A stretch of DNA of 64,000 bases from Mariprofundus erugo (GCF_005818865.1 NZ_VBRY01000012.1:1-64000), one strand, 5' to 3'; counted from the stretch's first letter, positions 24,235 through 33,543 are shown. Numbers and translations: made by a program. Notes: a model not told the origin generated them from the letters alone.

Positions 24235-24746
24235 TCATTTACTCCTTTGGTGGGTATCATTTCATAAGCAAGCTGAGCCACTCTCGCCTTGAATGCTGCC
24301 TTTCTGAGGTTCTTATCCCTGATGGCAGTCAGTTCGAGAGCGATAGCCTTCTTTCTACTTAAGGTGATTTTTTTTGCAACGGCTTTTCGGGGGGTAGCAG
24401 CCCTGATGCCTGCACCTGCCTGAATTTTGGTGCGTATATGAAACAGGTTGGTGATGCCGGCGTGGCGAAAACAGGCTTTGCGAATATCGTCACGTAAGAA
24501 ACGAATCTGCTGTGCCATGATGGGGTGATCAACTGCAATCCACAGGCAGATGCCACTGTCGGCCAGTGTTTCAATGTTTGCAGGCTCTGTCCGGGTTGCC
24601 ATCATCGGTCCGACAATATTTGCCCAGGAGCGCCTGAGCCTGGCAATGCTGACCAGCTGCTCCAGCGATGCCTCACTAAAAATGGAAGCAAGGCTGTTTT
24701 GCAGTCCGGTCAGCTCAGAGCGCGGGCGGTGGCCATGGCGACTCAA
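24231..24746 (-). CDS. dciA: DciA-like protein (DUF721)
   Basis: A 171-residue DUF721 protein. The N-terminal half shows the family pattern: LASIFSEASLEQLVSIARLRRSWANIVG followed by a beta-rich stretch with ADSGICLWIAVDHPIMAQQIRFL. DciA is the ancestral loader of the DnaB replicative helicase in bacteria that lack DnaC or DnaI. The C-terminus is rich in lysine and arginine (ATPRKAVAKKITLSRKK), which could bind DNA. It overlaps both the HIT gene and the Tim44 gene by 4 bases, so the three are translationally coupled. Helicase-loading function is inferred from the family. Confidence 0.78.
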   Translation of the reverse strand: MSRHGHRPRSELTGLQNSLASIFSEASLEQLVSIARLRRSWANIVGPMMATRTEPANIETLADSGICLWIAVDHPIMAQQIRFLRDDIRKACFRHAGITNLFHIRTKIQAGAGIRAATPRKAVAKKITLSRKKAIALELTAIRDKNLRKAAFKARVAQLAYEMIPTKGVNE

Positions 24747-25072
24747 AATGGCAGTTTTTTACCACCAAGAATATGCACATGCAGATGGAAGACTTCCTGC
24801 CCGCCTCCTTCACGTACATTGATGACAACCCTGTAGCCATCGGCAAGTTCCAGCACCTGATCCGCAATAAAACGGACCCGCTCCATCAGGGTGCCGAGCA
24901 GGGCTGCATCATTTGCCTCCGAGAGAGTGGCAATATGTGTTTTCGGAATCACCAGTACATGGGTCGGTGCTTTTGGATGAATATCCCGGAATGCGTAGAC
25001 ATCATCATCCTCATAAACCTTCCCGGACGGAATATCTCCGGCTGCAATTTTACAGAACAGACAGCTACTCAT
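24743..25072 (-). CDS. HIT family protein (HINT-type histidine triad)
   Basis: A 109-residue HINT-type nucleotide hydrolase, probably acting on purine phosphoramidates or adenylated intermediates. It starts with the family's CLFCKIAAGDIPSGKVYED and ends with the catalytic histidine triad HLHVHILGG. The ATG at 25072 is chosen because GAGGAG lies six bases before it; a frame open to 25096 would add an unlikely eight residues. It is the first gene of a three-gene overlapping chain with DciA and Tim44-like genes. Confidence 0.92.
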   Translation of the reverse strand: MSSCLFCKIAAGDIPSGKVYEDDDVYAFRDIHPKAPTHVLVIPKTHIATLSEANDAALLGTLMERVRFIADQVLELADGYRVVINVREGGGQEVFHLHVHILGGKKLPF

Positions 25073-25104
25073 ATGCCACTCCTCGGTTTCAGACAATCGG
25101 GTGA

Positions 25105-25677
25105 TTATTTTTTCACAAACTTGGTAAGGATGACGATCAGCTGGCCATCTACACGTCCCTCGATCTGTTCAGGGTTATCCTGTACCAGACGGATATTGCG
25201 TACAGCCGTACCACGTTTGGCTGTCAGGCTGGATCCTTTGACATCGAGGTCCTTGATCAGGGTGACGGTATCACCAGCCTGCAGCACGGCACCGTTGCTG
25301 TCGATATGCTGAATGGCATTGGCAGTCGCCCGCTGCTCGGCTTCAGCCCGGTGAAGTGTCTCTTCATCGAGGTACATCATGTCCAGCAGGTCCTGTGGCC
25401 AGCCTTCTGCACGCAGACGGTTGAGCATGCGCCAGGCCATGATCTGGACGGCAGGCACCTGGCTCCACATCGAGTCGTTCAGGCAGCGCCAGTGGTTTGC
25501 ATCGACTATGTCGGGATTTTCAATCTGTCCGCGACAGGTAGAGCAAGTCAGCACGCACTGATCGGCACTGCCATCGGATGCAGGCGGAATCTCATATACG
25601 GTCAGGCTGTCGGTGGCACCGCAGAGTTCGCATCTGGATTCACTGCGTGCATGTAATTCTTTTTCTGTGCTCATCAT
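25105..25677 (-). CDS. PhnA/YjdM-domain zinc-ribbon protein
   Basis: A 190-residue protein of the PhnA (YjdM) family. The N-terminus has a zinc ribbon (CELCGATDSL then CSTCRGQI); the C-terminal third is the PhnA domain (LQAGDTVTLIKDLDVKGSS, AKRGTAVRNIRLV, EGRVDGQLIVILTKFVKK). Despite the old name, YjdM is not phosphonoacetate hydrolase and its role is unresolved. AAGGA just upstream supports a start at one of the two adjacent ATGs (25677 or 25674). It sits 32 bp before the HIT gene and could share its transcript. Confidence 0.85.
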   Translation of the reverse strand: MMSTEKELHARSESRCELCGATDSLTVYEIPPASDGSADQCVLTCSTCRGQIENPDIVDANHWRCLNDSMWSQVPAVQIMAWRMLNRLRAEGWPQDLLDMMYLDEETLHRAEAEQRATANAIQHIDSNGAVLQAGDTVTLIKDLDVKGSSLTAKRGTAVRNIRLVQDNPEQIEGRVDGQLIVILTKFVKK

Positions 25678-25808
25678 TTATTCCTTCGGATACAGCCGCC
25701 GCAACGGTGGCTGAAAATGGGATATCAGTGCGGATATGCTTGAGTGACTCTGCATTGAAGTCAATTGTGAAGCATGGCAAAGGCGTGATGATGGTCTGTG
25801 ATGGATAC

Positions 25809-26462
25809 TCAGCGGCGGTAGTGAATGATGCGACCACGATGAAACGGTGTATCAAGAAAATCGGTGTTGGCCGGTATGCTCTGGCTGTGTGTATAGCCAA
25901 GTACAGCCATCATTCTGCTGAACCCGTTGAGGTGGCCGCGACCGGGGTCGACAATAATCACTTCACACTGATGGTTGGCATGTTCATCAATAAAGGCGGA
26001 TAGCTCTGCAGCGTGCCCCCTTTCGTACAGAAGGTCGCTGCCTATGATCAGATCGAACCGGCCCAGTCTGCTATCATGATCTCCCCAGCCGGTACGGAAA
26101 AAAGGAATAGCCCGGTCATCGTTCAGGTCGGTGTTGTGACGCAGGAATGTACCGGCTTCAGGGTGATAATCGGTGGCTGTAATATTTGCCATGCGCCGGT
26201 TCAATATCAGGCTTGAGAGAGCGATGCCGCAGCCAACCTCCAGAATACGCTTGCCTTCGACCTGATAGTGCTGCATCAGGTGGGCGAGCACCTCCCCGGA
26301 TGGCCAGATGATGCCGAATAGTGGCCATGTCGCAGAAGAGATGCCGAGTGACTCGGCAACACCATCGGTATCGCAATATTCCTGATTGTCGCGCAGGGTT
26401 CGAATGTGAATGTCCGTATCACCAAACTCCATGGTCTGGTAACGAACGCGTAATGGGGGCAT
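25809..26462 (-). CDS. METTL21-like SAM-dependent methyltransferase
   Basis: About 217 residues. The order FGIIWPSGEVLAHLMQHY, then LEVGCGIALSSLILNRR, then ITATDYHPEAGTFLRHN and FDLIIGSDLLYE matches the METTL21/23 (methyltransferase family 16) group, which often methylates protein lysines; bacterial substrates are mostly unknown. I place the start at ATG 26462 because an AGGA element sits six bases upstream; the frame stays open to 26660, but that extension overlaps a dispersed repeat and looks non-coding. The 131 bp between this gene and the PhnA-domain gene hold nothing I can identify. Confidence 0.78.
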   Translation of the reverse strand: MPPLRVRYQTMEFGDTDIHIRTLRDNQEYCDTDGVAESLGISSATWPLFGIIWPSGEVLAHLMQHYQVEGKRILEVGCGIALSSLILNRRMANITATDYHPEAGTFLRHNTDLNDDRAIPFFRTGWGDHDSRLGRFDLIIGSDLLYERGHAAELSAFIDEHANHQCEVIIVDPGRGHLNGFSRMMAVLGYTHSQSIPANTDFLDTPFHRGRIIHYRR

Positions 26463-26590
26463 GGGTATCCTGTTGAATCGGCCCACGCATATGTATGCGG
26501 GTAGCTCAGCTGCACCGCGCAGGAATGGCAATGCTAGCGGAAGAGCGCTCTTATAGCGAATGGGGGAATAAGGGAGTGGATGGTGCATTG

Positions 26591-26685
26591 AAATCAGCAT
26601 CTCCCTAAAGAAGCGCTGATTCATTCGGCGCTTCCGAGCGAGCCATGGACGGCTCGCCAAATCAGTATCTCCCTAAACATGCGCT
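26591..26685. repeat. Direct repeat pair enclosing dispersed repeat copy C
   Basis: Two 27-base direct repeats (26591-26617 and 26659-26685) agree in 24 positions. Between them lies a hairpin GCGAGCC/GGCTCGC (26638-26644, 26651-26657, 6-base loop). Its core matches the reverse complement of 5604-5616 exactly (13 of 13), and 26616-26636 matches the reverse complement of 3397-3417 in 18 of 21 bases. This is the fullest copy of the family. It occupies most of the 293-bp gap before the next gene. Confidence 0.65.
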
Positions 26686-26755
26686 TGTGTCAGCCGATAT
26701 ATAAAACCAGTTACCTGCTGATGAACAGCAGGCTTGTTGCCAAGGATGGTGTGTC

Positions 26756-26941
26756 ATGTCTGAATATGCTCTGAACTTTGAAATGGAACTTTATGGCCCT
26801 TATTTATCCGAAAAGCATGCTCGTTTTGCCCGTTATCTGTTCGCGAAAAAATATCCAAAGCTGGCAGAGCAGTGCTCAATTATGAGGATCGATGCTGATT
26901 CAAATCGGGTCAAATTGATTGATCCCCGTTTGCTGCATTAG
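26756..26941 (+). CDS. Small hypothetical protein
   Basis: A 61-residue frame starting at ATG 26756, with AAGGATGG 6-13 bases upstream as a fair ribosome binding site. The product is mixed and charged, rich in aromatic residues (EMELYGPYLSEKHARFARYLFAKKYPKLAE), with no signal or membrane segment. A hairpin follows about 90 bp after the stop. I do not recognise it; amino-acid composition looks natural rather than random. Confidence 0.5.
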   Translation: MSEYALNFEMELYGPYLSEKHARFARYLFAKKYPKLAEQCSIMRIDADSNRVKLIDPRLLH

Positions 26942-27028
26942 GGCGCGTTCACACTGCACGCAATATTGGCTTCGCCGCGAATCGGTCAGGCCAGTCTGAA
27001 CTCATGGAAGCAGCAGAATGATCCTGTG

Positions 27029-27053
27029 AGGGGGCGGTATACTGCCGCTCCCT
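27029..27053. other. Hairpin between converging genes
   Basis: A 9-bp stem (27029-27037 with 27045-27053, one G-T pair) and a 7-base loop lie between the small gene ending at 26941 and the GIY-YIG gene ending at 27109. There is no T-run on either side. It may help to end transcription from either direction. Confidence 0.4.
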
Positions 27054-27108
27054 GAAGGTTGCCGGAGCACGTGCTTACTGCTGGCGGCGTTGTTTGCTGG
27101 CGGTCGTT

Positions 27109-27447
27109 CTATGTCTCTCCGCCGGAAATGCAGTCGCTGCTGCAGATAAGTTTTTCCTTCTCTGTTTTGCTCAGTTTTTTTATGGTGCGCTCCATTTTGA
27201 GGGCATCTGAGTGTGAGCCGACCTTTTGGCTGAATGCGAGTGACAGTGGTGTCCGGCCGCGCAGATATTTGGCCCCTTTTCCCGCCCTGTGCTCCGATAG
27301 CCGCCGCTCCACATCGGTCGTAATACCTGTGTAGAGCTGACCATCACGGCAGCGGATCAGGTAGATGAACCATGGTGCCGGAGATGCAGCGGGGATGTCG
27401 GTGTCCGGTTGCAGGGCAGCAGCAGGCTGCTGCCCTGGTTTATTCAT
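27109..27447 (-). CDS. GIY-YIG domain endonuclease-like protein
   Basis: A 112-residue UPF0213/YhbQ-like protein with a single GIY-YIG nuclease domain. [27 protein letters not shown] carries the two tyrosine-containing strands (YLI and YTG, replacing GIY and YIG) and the catalytic arginine in [33 protein letters not shown] continues the fold with the conserved glutamate. About 30 N-terminal residues are low complexity. The start overlaps the end of hisE by 4 bases, so it is read with the histidine genes, an odd companion. Likely a DNA-processing enzyme, but targets are unknown. Confidence 0.85.
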   Translation of the reverse strand: MNKPGQQPAAALQPDTDIPAASPAPWFIYLIRCRDGQLYTGITTDVERRLSEHRAGKGAKYLRGRTPLSLAFSQKVGSHSDALKMERTIKKLSKTEKEKLICSSDCISGGET

Positions 27448-27782
27448 TGACCGGCAGCTGAGCTTGTTCGCGATGCTTTTTCATCGTGCCCTGAAATGCC
27501 AAAACGACGGGCCAGCTCATTGAGAACGTCATCAGGCGAGAGCCCTTTCTGGGCCAGCATGACCATCGAGTGAAACCAGAGGTCGGCCGTTTCGTAAATG
27601 ATCTGTTCCCGATCCTCATTTTTGGCGGCAATAATGGTCTCTACAGCCTCTTCGCCGATCTTTTCGAGCATCTTGTCAGGCTTTGCATACAGAGCGGCAA
27701 CATAGGACTCATCGGGTGACTGGCTTTTGCGTGCCTCCAGCACTGCCGCCAGCTGATTAAGAATATCACTGGTTCCGTTCAT
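27444..27782 (-). CDS. hisE: Phosphoribosyl-ATP pyrophosphatase
   Basis: A 112-residue HisE that catalyses step 2 of histidine synthesis, PR-ATP to PR-AMP plus pyrophosphate. The MazG-like four-helix signature is present: [20 protein letters not shown] and [16 protein letters not shown], with the metal-binding Glu/Asp residues. It overlaps hisI upstream and the GIY-YIG gene downstream by 4 bases each. The remaining his genes are not in this window. Confidence 0.95.
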   Translation of the reverse strand: MNGTSDILNQLAAVLEARKSQSPDESYVAALYAKPDKMLEKIGEEAVETIIAAKNEDREQIIYETADLWFHSMVMLAQKGLSPDDVLNELARRFGISGHDEKASRTSSAAGQ

Positions 27783-28135
27783 TGCAGAGGCTCCTCAATA
27801 GTAATCCAGTCGTTTTCGATCTGCTGTTTATAGAAGCAGGAGGCGCGATTGGTATGGCAGGCAGGGCCTGTCTGCTCGATCTTCAACAGTAATGTGTCGC
27901 CATCGCAGTCGAGGTAGATCTCCAGGACCTTTTGCACATGACCGGAAGACTCCCCCTTCATCCACTGCTTCTGGCGTGAGCGGGAGTAGTAATGGGCATA
28001 GCCGGTTGCCAGTGTCTGCTCAACTGCTTCTGCATTCATCCAGGCCATCATCAGTACGCGACCGGTGGTCTGATCCTGTGCGATGGCGGGCACAAGGCCC
28101 GCCTCGTTGAAGGTGATGCTGTTTAACAGACTCAT
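27779..28135 (-). CDS. hisI: Phosphoribosyl-AMP cyclohydrolase
   Basis: A 118-residue HisI that opens the purine ring of PR-AMP (step 3 of histidine synthesis). Family blocks are clear: [35 protein letters not shown], and the metal sites DCDGDTLLL and [13 protein letters not shown] with the zinc-binding cysteines. It is separate from HisE, unlike the fused HisIE of enterobacteria. It starts inside the last codons of hemL (4-base overlap). Confidence 0.95.
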   Translation of the reverse strand: MSLLNSITFNEAGLVPAIAQDQTTGRVLMMAWMNAEAVEQTLATGYAHYYSRSRQKQWMKGESSGHVQKVLEIYLDCDGDTLLLKIEQTGPACHTNRASCFYKQQIENDWITIEEPLQ

Positions 28136-29433
28136 GCTGTCAGCTTGGCCAGGGCACGGTTTGCTGCGGCAATGGTGTTTTCCACATCCTCGTCGGTGTG
28201 GGCTGCTGACATAAAGGCGGCCTCATACTGTGACGGGGCAAGGTAGACCCCTTCCTCGAGCATGGCGTTGAAGAAGCGTCCGAAAAATGCCAGGTCGCAG
28301 TGGCTGCTGACATCGGAGCAGCAGGTGACGGCAGCAAGGTCGGTGAAAAACACGGTGAACATTCCTCCTACCTGATTGGCGACGGCAGGGATGCCAGCCG
28401 CCTTGCAGCCATCGAGCAGGCCTTCGACAAGGCGGCTGGTTTTGCGCTCCAGCTCTTCGTAGAAGCCCGGTGTGCGCAGACGTGAGAGGGTCTCAAGGCC
28501 GGCGCGCATGGCCAGCGGGTTGCCTGAAAGGGTGCCGGCCTGATAAACCGGTCCATCCGGAGATATTTTGCGCATAATTTCTTCACGGCCGCCATAGGCG
28601 CCGACCGGCAGTCCGCCACCGATAATTTTACCCAGGCAGGTCAGATCCGGCATAATGCCGAAGCGCTCCTGTGCACCACCGGCAGCGACGCGGAAGCCGC
28701 ACATGACTTCATCAAAAATAAGCAGTGCGCCCTCTGCATCACAGATGTCGCGCAGTGCCTGCAGGAAGCCGTTGTCGTGAAGCAGCATGACACCGGTATT
28801 GCCCGGGACCGGCTCAACGATAATGCAGGCGATTTCACCTTTGTTTTCAGCAAACAGGGTTTTGACGGCTTCGATATCATTAAACGGAGCGGTCAGTGTC
28901 AGTTTGGCATAATCAACCGGTACGCCGGCCGAATCCGGTTCGCCGAAGGTGGCAGCACCCGAGCCGGCCTTGACCAGAAATCCGTCAGCGTGACCGTGAT
29001 AGCCACCATCGAACTTGATGAATTTATCACGGCCGGTAAAGCCGCGTGCAAGGCGCAGGGCACTCATGGTGGCTTCGGTGCCGGAGTTGACGAAGCGGAT
29101 GACATCAATCGATGGTACCATGTCGATCACAAGTTTTGCCAGCTCGATCTCCAGTTCGCAAGGGGCACCGAAGCTCATGCCGAGTGCAGCTGTTTCCTGT
29201 ACACCTTTGACGACATCCGGATGGGCATGTCCGAGAATCATGGGTCCCCATGATCCGACATAATCAATGTACCGGTTGCCGTCGACGTCGTGTACATAAG
29301 CTCCATTGGCACTGGCAAAAAAGCGGGGTGTTCCACCTACAGATTTAAACGCACGTACGGGCGAGTTCACACCACCCGGCAGCAGTTTTCTGGCCTGGTC
29401 AAAATCATTCTGGGAACGGGTAATATCTGACAT
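28132..29433 (-). CDS. hemL: Glutamate-1-semialdehyde 2,1-aminomutase
   Basis: A 433-residue PLP enzyme that forms 5-aminolevulinate from glutamate-1-semialdehyde in the C5 haem pathway. The N-terminus [24 protein letters not shown], the PLP region [15 protein letters not shown], the DEVMCGFR block and the lysine motif [16 protein letters not shown] (Lys near 268) are all intact. The ATG at 29433 is preceded by an AGGA element; a longer frame to 29493 has no such support. Haem supply is needed by the bc1 complex, succinate dehydrogenase and dihaem lipoprotein encoded elsewhere in the window. It heads a four-gene overlapping chain with hisI, hisE and GIY-YIG. Confidence 0.95.
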   Translation of the reverse strand: MSDITRSQNDFDQARKLLPGGVNSPVRAFKSVGGTPRFFASANGAYVHDVDGNRYIDYVGSWGPMILGHAHPDVVKGVQETAALGMSFGAPCELEIELAKLVIDMVPSIDVIRFVNSGTEATMSALRLARGFTGRDKFIKFDGGYHGHADGFLVKAGSGAATFGEPDSAGVPVDYAKLTLTAPFNDIEAVKTLFAENKGEIACIIVEPVPGNTGVMLLHDNGFLQALRDICDAEGALLIFDEVMCGFRVAAGGAQERFGIMPDLTCLGKIIGGGLPVGAYGGREEIMRKISPDGPVYQAGTLSGNPLAMRAGLETLSRLRTPGFYEELERKTSRLVEGLLDGCKAAGIPAVANQVGGMFTVFFTDLAAVTCCSDVSSHCDLAFFGRFFNAMLEEGVYLAPSQYEAAFMSAAHTDEDVENTIAAANRALAKLTA

Positions 29434-29527
29434 GAAATATCCTGGGTTATAAAAAATTCGGGCGACGTTAGGAATCACCCGCGATTCTGTCAATCAAAGG
29501 CGCTGTTTCGGGACGGCGATAAAATCA

Positions 29528-31459
29528 TCAGATTTTTTCGATTTTGGCGCCCTGAATTCCAAGCTTGCGGGTGATGCTTTGCAGCTGTTGCTCTGCCTGC
29601 TGGCGTGTCGTGAAACCGGTCATGCGGATGCGATGATAAACTCTTCCGTGGTCGATATCGGAGGTCGCCTCGGTTTCTACGCCCAGTGCTTTCATCCGGG
29701 CAATATACTGCCTGGCTGATTTGGCGGAGGAGGTCGAGCTGAGAATAATGGCCCAGCCAGTGGTGGTGTGTGGCCTGGCTGCCGGGGCCTGTTTCATGTT
29801 GCTGACGTTGATCGTGGATTTGGCTGGCTCAGCGGCAGCAGGAGCCGCTGCAATGATGGTGGGGGCTGCCGGGGTCGGGGTGGCTGGCGGTACGGCCTGA
29901 ACGGGTTCATCCGCAGCAAAAATATCATCGTTAATGATGATCTCCTGTTGCTGGCGGTGGGTACGTATGGCTGTTGGACCGGATCTGGTGACTCTCTTCT
30001 GTGTATGGGGACGTTGAGTTGCGGCAACAGTCACTTGCTGGCCGGATGCAGCCCTGGTCGTAGTCTTTTCAGTGGTCGTTTTTTGTGCTGCGGCCATTGC
30101 CCGAGCCTTTTCAGCAGCGGCCTTTGCTGCAATCAGGCGTTGTTGTTCGGCTTCCGCCCGGGCCTTTTCAGCGGCCAGTTGTTGTGCGGCGGCCGCTGCC
30201 CTGGCTTTTTCTGCTGCAGCTTTTTCGGCAATCAGGCGCTGTTGCTCAGCCTCTGCTCTGGCTTTTTCAGCAGCCAGTTGTTGTGCAGCGGCCGCTGCCC
30301 GTGCCTTCTCTGCAGCAGCTTTCTCAGCTGCCAGCCGTTGTTGCTCACTGGCTGATTTGGCTTGAGCAAGCCGCTGTTTCTCCTCAGCGAGTTGAGCCTG
30401 TGCCAGTTGCAACTGTTCAGCCGTGCTGGCAGCGGCTGGCGGTGGCGTTTCTAAAGCGGTCGATACAGCCGGCACGGTGGTTGCAGGGGTGATGGTGCCT
30501 TGCTGTGCCAGGCTGGCACGGGCATCGGCCAGTAATTTTTCCTTGGCTGCGGCACGTGCCGCCGGGTCAGTCGGGGATGGGGTTGCCGGCCCGCTGGTTG
30601 CCCAGTAAATCGTGCCGCTGATGGCGGCGATCAGTGAAAGCGCTGTCGCGGCGATAATCAGACCATTGCCCCGATTGCGTACAGGCGGGTCGGTATACGT
30701 TTCCTCCATCGTATCGAGGTGTTCGTGAGGTGTCTGTGATTCGTCATCAAAGCTGTATTCGCTCCAGTCGGCATCGGACTGGGGTTGTGCGATGTTGCTG
30801 GTCAGCCCGGCACGCCGTCTTTCACTGCTGCGACTGGCAGTCCGCTGCTCGATCGGTGTTTCATCATGACCGGTAAAGGGGGCGGCAGCGTCGGATGGGG
30901 CGGAACTGTTGGACATCTCGCTGAAGCTGGCAAAAAAACCATCAACTTCGTCAGATTGAGAGGGGAGAGGAGCGTCTTTATGATCGGTTGTGCCGGAAGT
31001 CGTGTCGGAAAAATCGGATGCTTTACTGTTGCTGTCGGATAACGGCGGTGGGGTTTCAGTTGTGTGGACGACCGTTTGTTCACTGTCAGCCAGCAACGGC
31101 CCGGATTGCAGCGGCTCGGACTGCTGCAGGGACTCAGGTTGCAGGGGCTCAGGCTGCAGGGGCTCAGGCTGCAGGGGCTCAGGCTGCAGGGGCTCAGGCT
31201 GCAATGGTTCAGATTGAAAAGGATCAGGACCACCATCGTGGGCGTTTAGATGTTGAAATGCATCTTCCGGCCCGTCAAGGTGAAACATCATCTCATCAAG
31301 GCTCACCTGTGGGCGCACCTGATGCTCGGGATTGCCCAGTAATTCATCATACTGCCGCTGCAGCTCATCAATCATTGGATCATTACTGTTTGATGGTTGT
31401 TGTGCTTCAAACAGGTCAGTTTCAATCTGACCTGACGATCTGCCTTTATGTTTGCCCAT
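29528..31459 (-). CDS. Large SPOR-domain inner-membrane protein with repeats
   Basis: A 643-residue protein with clear modular layout. The first 260 or so residues are acidic and cytoplasmic, with a Glu-Pro-Leu-Gln-Pro repeat near 82-112. A single transmembrane helix (GLIIAATALSLIAAISGTIYW) follows near 268-290. Next come about 130 residues of Ala/Glu/Lys/Gln helix, probably coiled coil, containing a 33-residue tandem repeat. The last 80 residues form a SPOR domain (GWAIILSSTSSAKSARQYIARM to the end), which binds septal glycan strands. The layout resembles FtsN/DamX-like cell-division proteins. ATG at 31459 is supported by GAGGAT seven bases upstream. It stands alone, with hemL downstream. 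Confidence 0.82.
   Translation of the reverse strand: MGKHKGRSSGQIETDLFEAQQPSNSNDPMIDELQRQYDELLGNPEHQVRPQVSLDEMMFHLDGPEDAFQHLNAHDGGPDPFQSEPLQPEPLQPEPLQPEPLQPEPLQPESLQQSEPLQSGPLLADSEQTVVHTTETPPPLSDSNSKASDFSDTTSGTTDHKDAPLPSQSDEVDGFFASFSEMSNSSAPSDAAAPFTGHDETPIEQRTASRSSERRRAGLTSNIAQPQSDADWSEYSFDDESQTPHEHLDTMEETYTDPPVRNRGNGLIIAATALSLIAAISGTIYWATSGPATPSPTDPAARAAAKEKLLADARASLAQQGTITPATTVPAVSTALETPPPAAASTAEQLQLAQAQLAEEKQRLAQAKSASEQQRLAAEKAAAEKARAAAAAQQLAAEKARAEAEQQRLIAEKAAAEKARAAAAAQQLAAEKARAEAEQQRLIAAKAAAEKARAMAAAQKTTTEKTTTRAASGQQVTVAATQRPHTQKRVTRSGPTAIRTHRQQQEIIINDDIFAADEPVQAVPPATPTPAAPTIIAAAPAAAEPAKSTINVSNMKQAPAARPHTTTGWAIILSSTSSAKSARQYIARMKALGVETEATSDIDHGRVYHRIRMTGFTTRQQAEQQLQSITRKLGIQGAKIEKI
30075..30345 (-). 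repeat. 99-bp imperfect tandem repeat coding an alanine-rich coiled coil
   Basis: The encoded 33-residue unit reads LAAEKARAEAEQQRLIAEK then AAAEKARAAAAAQQ and occurs a little over two times, with partial copies at both ends. Heptad-like spacing suggests a long helix between membrane anchor and SPOR domain. Confidence 0.7.
31126..31215 (-). repeat. 15-bp tandem repeat coding Glu-Pro-Leu-Gln-Pro
   Basis: Four perfect copies of GCAGGGGCTCAGGCT (plus-strand sequence) fill 31141-31200, with one diverged copy on each side. Unit length keeps the reading frame. It contains the GCTCAGGC core also found in the 9-bp array at the left end of the window. Confidence 0.92.
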
Positions 31460-31716
31460 GTGCAATCCTCATCCCCCGATGCCATGGCTGATTTCTGAAC
31501 GAATTAACAAAGTGGAAAAGCGAAGGTGCATCCAGCCTGTTCAGATCGTCAGTCACGGGCATTGCAACCCACAAATTACGGCCGCAGTATCGAATTTGCA
31601 AGTAATTCAGTGCTTTTGCACGCAGCAGGCCGGCGGGGAAGAAGACGAATGGGGGGTGAGGTCATGGCAGAAGACTCCTAGCGCCGGGGCGATTGCGTCG
31701 ATACACTGCCGCCCCC

Positions 31717-33543
31717 ATGACCCAGACTCATAACCATCAGCGGTTTATACGCAACTTTTCTATTATCGCCCATATCGATCACGGCAAGTCCACACTCGCC
31801 GATCGTTTGATTGAGGTGACAGGTGCGCTCTCCGAGCGCGAGATGAAAAAGCAGGTGCTCGACTCCATGGAACTGGAGCAGGAGCGCGGCATTACCATCA
31901 AGGCTCAGACGGCGACGCTGAGCTATACAGCCCGTGACGGGCAGGTCTATCAGTTGAATCTGATCGATACCCCCGGCCATGTCGATTTTACCTATGAGGT
32001 ATCCCGCTCGCTGCAGGCCTGTGAAGGGGCGTTGCTGATTGTCGATGCGGCACAGGGCGTGGAAGCCCAGACGCTGGCCAACGTCTATCTGGCCATGGAA
32101 AATAACCTCGAAATCATCCCGATCATTAACAAGATTGATCTGCCCAGTGCCGATATCGATGAGGCCAAACGGCAGATTGAAGATGTCATCGGTCTGGATG
32201 CCTCTTATGCGATTCCTGTTTCTGCCAAAACAGGGCAGGGTATTACCGATGTGCTTGAAGCGATCGTGCAGCATGTTCCCCCGCCTCAGAATAATGATGA
32301 CAAGCCGTTGCGGGCGCTGGTGGTGGATTCGTGGTTTGACTCCTATGTGGGAGCGGTGGCTCTGATTCGTGTATTCGATGGCACGATTAAAAAGGGCGAT
32401 CGCTTCCGTCTGATGTCGATGCCGACGGCAGCCTCTTATGAGGTGCAGGATGTCGGTTATTTCGTTCCCACCCCGTTTTCAACCCCGCAGCTCTCCTCCG
32501 GTTCGGTAGGATTTCTGATCGGAGGCATCAAAAAGCTCGCCGACCTCAAGGTTGGAGATACCGTCACGACCCTGAAGAATGGTGCGACCGAGCCGCTGCC
32601 CGGATACCGGGAGCCGAAGCCCATGGTATTCTCCGGCCTCTATCCGGTGGATTCTGCCGACTACAATGAGTTGCGTGATTCGCTCGAGAAGCTGCATATG
32701 AACGATCCGGCCTTTACCTTTGAGCCGGAAACTTCATCCGCCCTGGGTCTTGGTTTCCGCTGCGGCTACCTCGGTATGCTGCATATGGAAATTGTGCAGG
32801 AGCGACTTGAACGTGAGTATGATCTGGATCTGATCACTACAGCGCCGAGTGTGGTGTACCGCATTTTCAGTAATGATGGCAGCATGATCGAAATCTCCAA
32901 TCCGAGCGAGTTTCCGGATCCGCAGGAGATTGATCGTGTGGAAGAGCCGACCGTACTGGCCCATATTTTTATGCCGGAAGAGTTTGTCGGTGCGATGATG
33001 CGGCTGTGTCAGGAGCGGCGCGGTGCCCAGCAGGATATGAAGTTCATCGGGCAGGGCAGGGTGATGATCACCTATCGTCTGCCACTGGCAGAAATGGTGA
33101 TTGATTTCTATGACAAGCTGAAATCACTGTCACGCGGTTATGCCTCGATGGATTACGAGTTGTCAGACTTTTCTGCCGATGATGTGGTCAAGCTTGATGT
33201 GCTTGTGCATGGCGAGCCTGTGGATGCGTTGTCACTGATTGTCCACCGCTCCATTGCCGAGTCCCGCGGGCGTGATCTGGTCAAAAAGCTGCGTGAGCTG
33301 ATCCCGCGCCAGCAGTTTGATGTGCCACTGCAGGCTGCGATCGGCGGACGCATTCTGGCACGTGAAACGGTGAAGGCCGTTCGTAAAAACGTGACCGCCA
33401 AATGTTATGGCGGCGATATAACCCGTAAGCGCAAGCTGCTCGAAAAGCAGAAGGCCGGTAAAAAACGGATGAAATCCATTGGTAGTGTGGAGGTGCCCCA
33501 GGAGGCGTTCCTTGCAGTGCTTAAGCTGGGAGAGGGCTCATGA
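31717..33543 (+). CDS. lepA: Elongation factor 4 (LepA)
   Basis: A 608-residue translational GTPase that back-translocates or remodels stalled ribosomes. GTP-binding motifs are complete ([23 protein letters not shown]), followed by EF-G-like domains II, III and V and the LepA-specific C-terminal domain ([23 protein letters not shown] and [22 protein letters not shown]). The ATG at 31717 gives the usual N-terminus; a TTG at 31693 would add eight residues. No good ribosome binding site is visible. It overlaps lepB by 4 bases and begins the seven-gene run to acpS. Confidence 0.96.
   Translation: MTQTHNHQRFIRNFSIIAHIDHGKSTLADRLIEVTGALSEREMKKQVLDSMELEQERGITIKAQTATLSYTARDGQVYQLNLIDTPGHVDFTYEVSRSLQACEGALLIVDAAQGVEAQTLANVYLAMENNLEIIPIINKIDLPSADIDEAKRQIEDVIGLDASYAIPVSAKTGQGITDVLEAIVQHVPPPQNNDDKPLRALVVDSWFDSYVGAVALIRVFDGTIKKGDRFRLMSMPTAASYEVQDVGYFVPTPFSTPQLSSGSVGFLIGGIKKLADLKVGDTVTTLKNGATEPLPGYREPKPMVFSGLYPVDSADYNELRDSLEKLHMNDPAFTFEPETSSALGLGFRCGYLGMLHMEIVQERLEREYDLDLITTAPSVVYRIFSNDGSMIEISNPSEFPDPQEIDRVEEPTVLAHIFMPEEFVGAMMRLCQERRGAQQDMKFIGQGRVMITYRLPLAEMVIDFYDKLKSLSRGYASMDYELSDFSADDVVKLDVLVHGEPVDALSLIVHRSIAESRGRDLVKKLRELIPRQQFDVPLQAAIGGRILARETVKAVRKNVTAKCYGGDITRKRKLLEKQKAGKKRMKSIGSVEVPQEAFLAVLKLGEGS

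Noticed and set aside
25640-25900. Minus-strand frame between PhnA-domain and methyltransferase genes
   Set aside because: Overlaps both neighbours, no start signal; a few residues look protein-like but this is insufficient.
31126-31215. CRISPR-like array
   Set aside because: 15-bp units abut without spacers and code for a pentapeptide repeat.
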